From the NCBI GenBank assembly GCA_964387935.1, contig CAYLZN010000196.1, forward strand, positions 1 to 11,066: a DNA stretch of 11,066 nt, given 5' to 3'. The translations under genes were made by a program, and so were the position numbers. The stretch's first letter is position 1; each line of letters opens with the position of its first letter. The notes below the pieces were generated by a model. It saw nothing but the letters and a program-made list of their open reading frames with translations. It was not told the DNA's origin and ran no database searches. The stretch is from CAYLZN01 sp964387935 (GTDB lineage Bacteria; Acidobacteriota; Vicinamibacteria; Vicinamibacterales; JAFNAJ01). Shown here in pieces: positions 5,987 through 11,066 of this stretch.

Positions 5987-7287
5987 CTAGCGGATGCGGC
6001 CCTCCGGAACGGCGCCTTCCTGATCCCACACGATCTTGTTCTCAGGCTGGGTGGCCTTGCCGGCCGCCGTCAGGTTCGTCCCGGTGCGGGCATAGCTGCC
6101 CAGGCCGTTGATGCAGGCATCGGCCCCGGGGTCGCCGCAGACCGCCAGGAAGTCGATCTTCGTGGACTGGATGGCGAGGATGCCCACCGCCTTGGTCTCG
6201 GCGACCGTCGGCTTGCAGCGGTCGCTCTTGACGCCCTGCACGCGGTAGCGGGCCGCGTCGGTGTCAACCGTCGACTTCGTGAACACCTGCGCCGCAGCGT
6301 CGATGTCCGTGAAGATCGTCTCGTGCCAGCTGTCGGCGCACTCGTAGCCGCCCGTCAGCTTGGTCTCGTTGCTGTCCCACACGTCGAACTGCAGCTTGGT
6401 GTACACCGGCTGCCAGTCCTGGTTGAGGTTCAGCGCGCAGCTCGCCACCGCGAGGCGGTTCTCGTCGACGAAGTACCAGAACTCACCCTTGCCGTGGACG
6501 AACTTGGAGGTGAGGTGGTAGCCGGCCGGCGTCAGCGCGCCCGTCATGTAGAGCGGGCAGGCGTCGTACTCGAGGCCGTTCAGGTTCAGCGTGCCGGCCG
6601 TGCCGATGGGTCCCTGGTCCGCGCCCGAGGGCACGTAGAACGAGTACGCGGTGTACTCGTACGCGGTGCCTTCGTACTTGTTGAACACCGTTGCGGAGCC
6701 GAACAGGTGGTTCCACTTGACCTGGTTCATGGCGCCGCCGTCAACGGCGAAGCACACCAGAACGCCCTTGTAGTACGGGCCATCCTTGCCGGGCAGGAAC
6801 GGGTTGTCGAACCCGTTGGCGGCGGTGTAGGGCATCGGGTTGACCGGGATCGTGCCNNNNNNNNNNNNNNNNNNNNNNNNNNNNNNNNNNNNNNNNNNNN
6901 NNNNNNNNNNNNNNNNNNNNNNNNNNNNNNNNNNNNNNNNNNNNNNNNNNNNNNNNGGTTGTCGAACCCGTTGGCGGCGGTGTAGGGCATCGGGTTGACC
7001 GGGATCGTGCCATCGCCGCCACGCGCGTCGAACCAGATGGTCTGGTTCTTGGTCAGCGTGACGATGAAGTCGGTCCGGTTCTTGTTCCCGTCCATCCAGA
7101 CGCACTTGACGTCAACGGCGAGGCTGCCGTCGTTCGACAGGCGGACGATGGTGTTGAAGCCGTCGTCGATCCGGATGTCCGGGAAGATCAGAAGGCTGCC
7201 CTTCTGGGTGTTCTGAGCGATATTGGGCGCGGCGTAGGCGCTGCTCGCGATCGCGAGCGCAGCACCGAATGCAAACAACTTCCTCAT
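5987..7287 (-). CDS. Exported cysteine-containing protein of unknown function (interrupted by artefactual gap)
   Basis: ATG 7287 begins MRKLFAFGAALAIASSAYA, a clear signal peptide, then PNIAQNTQKGSLLIFPDI. The frame breaks at the N-run but resumes after it. Removing the 155 bases made of 100 N plus one copy of the flanking 55-bp duplicate restores a single frame (155 mod 3 = 2, matching the observed shift) and gives about 381 residues ending EGAVPEGRIR. The mature protein has eight Cys (VKC, LVC, DAC, ASC, YEC, DRC, AVC, DAC), so disulfides are plausible after export. I recall similar KGSLL[IV]FPDI proteins from environmental bacteria but know no function or named domain. The leader has AGGGGGGG (7300-7293) as a possible ribosome site 5 bases before ATG. 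It has its own terminator, so it is probably monocistronic. Confidence 0.78.
6802..7011. other. 100-N scaffold gap flanked by an exact 55-bp duplicate
   Basis: The Ns occupy 6857-6956. The 55 bases before (6802-6856) and after (6957-7011) are identical, starting ggttgtcgaacc and ending gggatcgtgcc. A 55-base overlap is a common de Bruijn k-mer size, and a fixed 100-N run is a common placeholder. The two contig ends most likely overlap and should be merged with no missing sequence; merging repairs the reading frame of the host gene. Confidence 0.9.
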
Positions 7288-8198
7288 GGTTTCCCCCCCT
7301 AGGCTTCCTGTTTGACCTGACTTGACGCTACCGGCGCACCGTGGCGCGGGACGATGGGCGCGAGGGTCGGCAGCCCCCGCTGTGGCGGTCCGGGTTCGAA
7401 CCGTTCATGGCGGCGCCGGCGGACTTGGAACTCCCTGGGGAGCCTCCACGCCGGAGCGACAAAGCCATGGTCCGCATGGACCTCATTTGCCCGATCGTCG
7501 CCAGGACGTCGGCACTTCCGAACGACCTTGCTGTCGCGTCACCTCCTCCCGCCTCGCGGCGGACATGAACGGTTGCTCGACCCGACTTGCTTCCACCACG
7601 ACGCTCGCCCAGGGGACCAGACCGTGGGGGCGCCGTTCACGCGCACCCTCCGTCCCCCCTGCGTCGCCCTCGCACTCTCGCGATGTGCAGACCGATACCT
7701 GGATGACGGTCGGGGCGCCGGGGCAGTTACGCCCCAGAAGAAAGCAGTTGAGGTGCCAACCCCCGATCTGCCCGATCACGCCCAAAATTGTCATCGATGG
7801 GCTGGGGTCCCCTGTGAAGACATCCACGACGGAGGCTGAAGTCTTGGTGTTCCTTGACTATCGCTTCCGGGTGTCCGAACACGACCCCCGCGCCGACCAT
7901 GGCCGCCACCTGCACCCGTCGCAGGCCTCTCCGCAGCACGAGCTCCGCTCCAGGCATCCGCACCCCCAGCCGAGTTTCCCCGGTCGGCTTCCGCCTCCTC
8001 CGCGCATCTCCGCGTATGTCCATGGCCAATCCCGATGTTTCGCAAAGGACACGCCAGCATCACCGCCCCATCTCCTGTGAGGTCCGCCCTTCGATTGCTG
8101 CAAAAGTTCATGTCAGCGGAGACTTCGGTCGTCCAGACCACACAAGGGCAGCCTCGTCCACCGTCTGGCGCCGCCCTTTCAGCGTAGGATGCTCCGGC
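7288..8198. other. 911-bp intergenic region, no convincing gene
   Basis: This divergent spacer separates the minus-strand gene cluster from the plus-strand beta-oxidation gene and should hold promoters for both sides. Open frames on both strands here (for example plus 7322-8080 and minus 7483-7827) show no recognisable domain, no good ribosome site and Pro/Arg/His-rich composition typical of frames open by chance at high GC. Visible small structures are three YTGAC pentamers (7312-7326), a perfect 10-bp palindrome ggttcgaacc (7393-7402), a hairpin ggggc/gcccc (7720-7735), a heptamer pair cccgatc-tg-cccgatc (around 7760-7778) and, on the minus strand, the near-repeat CGCGGAGATG CGCGGAGGAG (around 7995-8015). 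I cannot place promoters with confidence. Confidence 0.6.
7312..7326. repeat. Three tandem YTGAC pentamers upstream of the exported protein gene
   Basis: TTGAC (7312-7316), CTGAC (7317-7321) and TTGAC (7322-7326) abut each other, 24 bases upstream of ATG 7287 (GTCAA GTCAG GTCAA on the transcribed strand). It could be an operator or lie in the leader; chance is also possible. Confidence 0.35.
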
Positions 8199-10316
8199 AT
8201 GGCCACCCTCGTCCGCACCGACCGCCACGGCACCGTCGCCGTGCTCACGCTCGACCTCCCTCCCGTCAACGCCCTCAGTGACGCCCTGCGCCGCGCCCTC
8301 GACCACCACGTCCGCGTTGCCCTCGACGACCCCTCCGTGGACGCGCTCGTCATCACCGGCGCCGGACGCGCCTTCGTGGCCGGCGCGGACATCCGCGAGT
8401 TCGAGCAGGTGCGTCCTGAATCCCCACCCGCGGCCCACGTCGGCGAGTTGCTGGACCTGATCGAGCGCGCCCCGAAGCCCGTCGTCATGGCCATCAACGG
8501 GGTGGCCTTCGGCGGAGGTCTCGAGCTGGCCATGGCGGGCCATTACCGCCTCGCCAGTCCGTCCGCGCAGGTCGGACAGCCCGAGGTCACGCTCGGTCTC
8601 GTGCCCGGCGCCGGGGGCACTCAGCGCCTGCCGCGCCTGGCAGGACCGGCGGTCGCCGCCCGGATGTGCGCGTGCGGCGAACCGGTCACGGCCCAGGCGG
8701 CTTGCGCCGACGGCCTCCTCGACCGGGTCGTGGAGACCGACCTCCTGGCGGCGGCCGTCGAGTTCGCCGCGGAAGCCGCACGCCGGTCCATCCCGCGCAC
8801 GCGCGACCGCCTCGAACGCCTTGGCCTGCCGGGGCAACACGCGGCGATGTTCGCGGAGATCCGCGCCCTGGCGGCTCGCCGGATGAAAGGGCAGACGGCG
8901 CCGCTCCTGGCGGTCGACCTCGTCGAGGCCGCGACGACCCTTCCGTTCGACGCAGGGTGCGCACGCGAGCAGGAGGCCTTCCGCCGATGTCTGGCGGGCG
9001 CTCAATCGAAGTCCTTGATCCACGTGTTCTTCGGGGAACGCGTCGTCTCGAAGGTGCCCGGCGTTCCTGTCGCGCCCGAGCCTCTCCCGATTCATTCCGT
9101 CGCCGTCGTCGGCGCCGGGACGATGGGGAGGGGTATCGCGATGAGCTATGCCAATGCCGGGATTCCCGTGGTGCTGAAGGAATCCACGGGCGAGGCCCTC
9201 GATCACGGCCTCCAGGCGATTCGGCACACGTACGCGAGCGCGGTCCAGAAGGGCCGCCTGACACGAGCCGAGGCCGACCGCAGACTCGCACTCGTGACAC
9301 CGACGACGTCCTACGACCAGTTCCACGGGGCCGACCTCGTCGTCGAGGCCGTCTTCGAGGAGATCGAGATCAAGGAGCGGGTCTTCGCCGAACTGGAGGC
9401 TGCCACGCGGGCCGACGCGATTCTGGCGACCAACACCTCTTATCTCGATGTCGATCGGATCGCGGCGGCGACGTCGCGTCCCTCGCGGGTCGTCGGTCAT
9501 CACTTCTTCTCGCCGGCGCACGTGATGCGTCTGCTCGAGATCGTGCGCGGGCGCGAGACCGCGCCGGAGATCCTCGGGGTCTCACTCGCGCTCGCCAGAC
9601 GACTCGGCAAGATCGGGGTCGTCGTGGGAAACGGCCGCGGCTTCGTGGGCAACCGGTTGTACGAACCGTTCGTGCGCGAATCGGTGTTCCTGGTGGAGGA
9701 AGGCGTCGAACCGGAACGGCTGGACCGCGCGCTGACGGACTTCGGCATGGCGATGGGACCGCTCGCGGTGCAGGACCTCTCCGGGCTCGATGTCGGCTGG
9801 CGCATCCGCAAGGCGTTTGCCCACCTGCGTGTGCCAGGAGCGCGCACGCCCTTTGCGAACGACCTGCTGTGTGAGATGGGGCGATTCGGGCAGAAGACGG
9901 GCGCGGGGTGGTACCTCTACGACGCAGAGCGACGCGCCTCGGTCGATGCCGGCCTCGTGCGGCACCTCCGTGCCGCGGCCCGCGAGCGTGGCATTCCCGA
10001 GCGGGAGATCGATGACCGGGAGATGGTCGATCGGCTCGTGCTGTCGCTCGTCAACGAGGGTGCCCGCGCGCTGGAGGAGGGCGTCGCGCTCCGGGCCGTG
10101 GACATCGACATCATCTACATCAACGGCTACGGGTTCCCGGCGTGGCGCGGCGGCCCCATGAAGTACGCCGACCTGACGGGGCTGGGACCCGTGCTCGACC
10201 GCATCCGCGAGTTCCAGGGACGGGACCCGCACCACTGGCAGGCGGCGCCGCTTCTGGAACGGCTCGCGCGCGAAGGCCGGTCATTTGCGGCGTTCGACGA
10301 GGAGCGTGCCCGGTAG
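8199..10316 (+). CDS. FadB/FadJ-like bifunctional enoyl-CoA hydratase / 3-hydroxyacyl-CoA dehydrogenase
   Basis: A complete 705-residue cytoplasmic enzyme of fatty-acid beta-oxidation: hydration of trans-2-enoyl-CoA to 3-hydroxyacyl-CoA, then NAD+-dependent oxidation to 3-ketoacyl-CoA. The N-terminal crotonase domain (about 1-190) carries both catalytic glutamates, E109 in GGGLEL and E129 in QPEVTLG, and the oxyanion-type AGADI (61-65). The NAD-binding Rossmann domain starts at about 298 (VAVVGAGTMGRG). The dehydrogenase catalytic pair is H435 in GHHFFSPAHVM and E447, with S414 in NTSY and N485 in GNRL. Two C-terminal dehydrogenase domains follow (about 478-573 and 605-690, with INGYGFPAWRGGPM). 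Length fits FadJ/FadB (about 715-730). ATG 8199 fits the crotonase N-terminus; the frame stays open for 345 bases upstream but that part has no homology I recognise. No thiolase gene is adjacent. Confidence 0.95.
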   Translation: MATLVRTDRHGTVAVLTLDLPPVNALSDALRRALDHHVRVALDDPSVDALVITGAGRAFVAGADIREFEQVRPESPPAAHVGELLDLIERAPKPVVMAINGVAFGGGLELAMAGHYRLASPSAQVGQPEVTLGLVPGAGGTQRLPRLAGPAVAARMCACGEPVTAQAACADGLLDRVVETDLLAAAVEFAAEAARRSIPRTRDRLERLGLPGQHAAMFAEIRALAARRMKGQTAPLLAVDLVEAATTLPFDAGCAREQEAFRRCLAGAQSKSLIHVFFGERVVSKVPGVPVAPEPLPIHSVAVVGAGTMGRGIAMSYANAGIPVVLKESTGEALDHGLQAIRHTYASAVQKGRLTRAEADRRLALVTPTTSYDQFHGADLVVEAVFEEIEIKERVFAELEAATRADAILATNTSYLDVDRIAAATSRPSRVVGHHFFSPAHVMRLLEIVRGRETAPEILGVSLALARRLGKIGVVVGNGRGFVGNRLYEPFVRESVFLVEEGVEPERLDRALTDFGMAMGPLAVQDLSGLDVGWRIRKAFAHLRVPGARTPFANDLLCEMGRFGQKTGAGWYLYDAERRASVDAGLVRHLRAAARERGIPEREIDDREMVDRLVLSLVNEGARALEEGVALRAVDIDIIYINGYGFPAWRGGPMKYADLTGLGPVLDRIREFQGRDPHHWQAAPLLERLAREGRSFAAFDEERAR

Positions 10317-10571
10317 CGCGGCCCGATTCCCGGTGTGCGTCTGCGTCGCATGTCTGTGGCCGTTGACGACGATGGGTTTCATGAGGACCTCCGGGAGTCG
10401 GCGAGTTCACCGTGTTGATGATCAAGAGTCGCGCCAGCGGAGCGCCGGGTCCGAGCGGCTGGTTCTGTTCCGAAAACAACCGCCCGGGCGCGGTCGCCTC
10501 GCGGGAGCGTCACAGAAGGTGTCTCGCTGGCGTGTTGCAGGACGAGACCCGGGCCGGGAAGTGAGGCAGCG
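10317..10571. other. 255-bp intergenic region with a small palindrome
   Basis: No gene is evident. The one feature I note is the inverted repeat ttgat-g-atcaa (10415-10425), which could be an operator for the downstream gene but is short enough to be chance. No clear intrinsic terminator follows the beta-oxidation gene. Confidence 0.4.
10561..10566 (+). promoter_or_regulatory. Ribosome binding site for the membrane protein gene
   Basis: GTGAGG is followed by 5 bases (cagcg) and ATG 10572. It is a good Shine-Dalgarno match and supports this start, which also places the first hydrophobic segment at the N-terminus. Confidence 0.6.
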
Positions 10572-11066
10572 ATGAGGACCGGTCGGGCTGCGGTCCTGAT
10601 TGGCCTGGCGGCGTGGTTCGGCACCTGGCTGTGGCCGTGGCTGGCCCCTTACGCCGGAGGTGCGGACCCGTCGGGGTACCTCTGGAGCGCCCGGCTCCTG
10701 CGGCACGGCGCCCTCTCGACGCCGATCGTTCCGGTGCCCGGCGTGCCGGTGGAGGCCCTCAGCGCGAAAGCGTTCGCCGCGCTGGGCGCCGATGTCCGGC
10801 CGGGGACGCGGGAGCTGGTGCCGACCTATCCCGTGGGCGTGCCCCTGCACTTCGCGCTCGCACAGCTCGTGCTGCCCGAGGAGCGTGCGGTGCGCGTCGC
10901 CCTCCTGCTGGCGGCCCTGGGCACGTTGTGGCTGTGCTATCGACTGGGCCGCGAGGCGGGGCTGGGGCCGGGGTGGGCGATCGGTCCGGTGATCCTGCTG
11001 GCGACGTCACCGCTCTTTCTCTTCGTGGCCGTGCAGCCGATGAGCGACGTGCTGGCGACGGCGTGG
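10572..11066 (+). CDS. Polytopic membrane protein, GT-C/PMT-like glycosyltransferase (N-terminal part, runs off right edge)
   Basis: The first 165 codons are visible, without a stop. A first transmembrane segment (about 6-24, AAVLIGLAAWFGTWLWPWL) is followed by a short loop with an acidic residue, ADPSGYLWSARLLRHGALS. In GT-C enzymes of the dolichyl-phosphate-mannose mannosyltransferase type, the first extracytoplasmic loop carries such an acidic residue. Further landmarks are PTYPVGVPLHFALAQLVLP (about 90-108) and hydrophobic segments near 112-127 and 137-158, then QPMSDVLATAW at the cut. This order matches polyprenyl-linked-sugar transferase-like membrane proteins that I recall from Acidobacteriota, often annotated only as glycosyltransferase family 39-like. 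It would act at the inner membrane on a lipid-linked sugar donor. The truncation prevents a firm call. Confidence 0.68.
   Translation, partial: MRTGRAAVLIGLAAWFGTWLWPWLAPYAGGADPSGYLWSARLLRHGALSTPIVPVPGVPVEALSAKAFAALGADVRPGTRELVPTYPVGVPLHFALAQLVLPEERAVRVALLLAALGTLWLCYRLGREAGLGPGWAIGPVILLATSPLFLFVAVQPMSDVLATAW

Noticed and set aside
5880..6029. Upstream start for the NTF2-like protein
   Set aside because: It would run through the terminator and overlap the preceding gene, and would bury the signal peptide 50 residues inside.
7380..7410. tRNA T-arm-like ggttcgaacc
   Set aside because: The flanking bases do not form a 5-bp T-stem and no acceptor, D or anticodon arm can be drawn; it is a simple palindrome.
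7854..7883. TTGACT as a possible -35 box
   Set aside because: The hexamer at 17-base spacing (gaacac) is a poor -10 match and lies over 300 bases from the next start.
7322..8080. 252-codon open frame on the plus strand in the spacer
   Set aside because: Pro/Arg/His-rich composition, no ribosome site, no domain; competing open frames exist on both strands over the same bases.
7854..8198. Upstream extension of the beta-oxidation enzyme frame
   Set aside because: The added 115 residues show no family similarity, and the crotonase domain starts naturally at ATG 8199.
7791..9521. 576-codon open frame on the minus strand
   Set aside because: It lies almost wholly antisense to the well-supported beta-oxidation gene, has Arg/Gly/Asp-rich low-complexity composition and no recognisable domain; long antisense frames are expected at this GC content.

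Overview
This is a high-GC (visibly about two-thirds G+C) bacterial chromosomal segment. It contains a 100-N scaffold gap whose two edges are identical, so it almost certainly comes from a draft or metagenome assembly. The gene content (TatT-like TRAP accessory lipoprotein, exported subtilase, FG-GAP propeller protein, GT-C-like membrane protein) and the short GC-rich intergenic repeats resemble Acidobacteriota, perhaps Vicinamibacteria. That assignment is an inference from style of content; no rRNA or marker gene is present.

The left two thirds (1-7287) is read entirely on the minus strand. In transcription order it holds: an exported, cysteine-containing protein of unknown function (7287-5987, split by the artefactual gap); a strong intrinsic terminator; a secreted protein made of two NTF2-like repeats (5879-5058); a secreted seven-repeat FG-GAP/VCBS beta-propeller (5054-3711); a secreted S8 subtilase whose catalytic Asp position is Glu (3675-1732); a 97-bp spacer with two tandem hairpin repeats and a heptamer repeat; a galactokinase-like GHMP sugar kinase (1634-267); and, overlapping it by GTGA, the start of a TatT-like lipoprotein (270 to beyond the left edge). 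The NTF2-like, propeller and subtilase genes are closely spaced and all encode signal peptides, so they may be one transcript for extracytoplasmic proteins. The kinase and TatT-like gene look translationally coupled and suggest uptake and phosphorylation of a sugar or sugar derivative.

From 7288 to 8198 there is a 911-bp stretch with no convincing gene. To its right, on the plus strand, lie a complete FadB/FadJ-type bifunctional fatty-acid beta-oxidation enzyme (8199-10316) and, after 255 bp, the first 165 codons of a polytopic membrane protein resembling GT-C/PMT-type glycosyltransferases (10572 to the right edge).

I found no CRISPR array, transposase, integrase, rRNA or tRNA. No clearly new multi-gene system is provable here. 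The best leads are the exported trio with its altered subtilase, the kinase with a changed sugar-binding loop coupled to a TatT-like lipoprotein, and the hairpin repeat pair between them. The scaffold gap appears spurious and should be corrected before the interrupted gene is interpreted.
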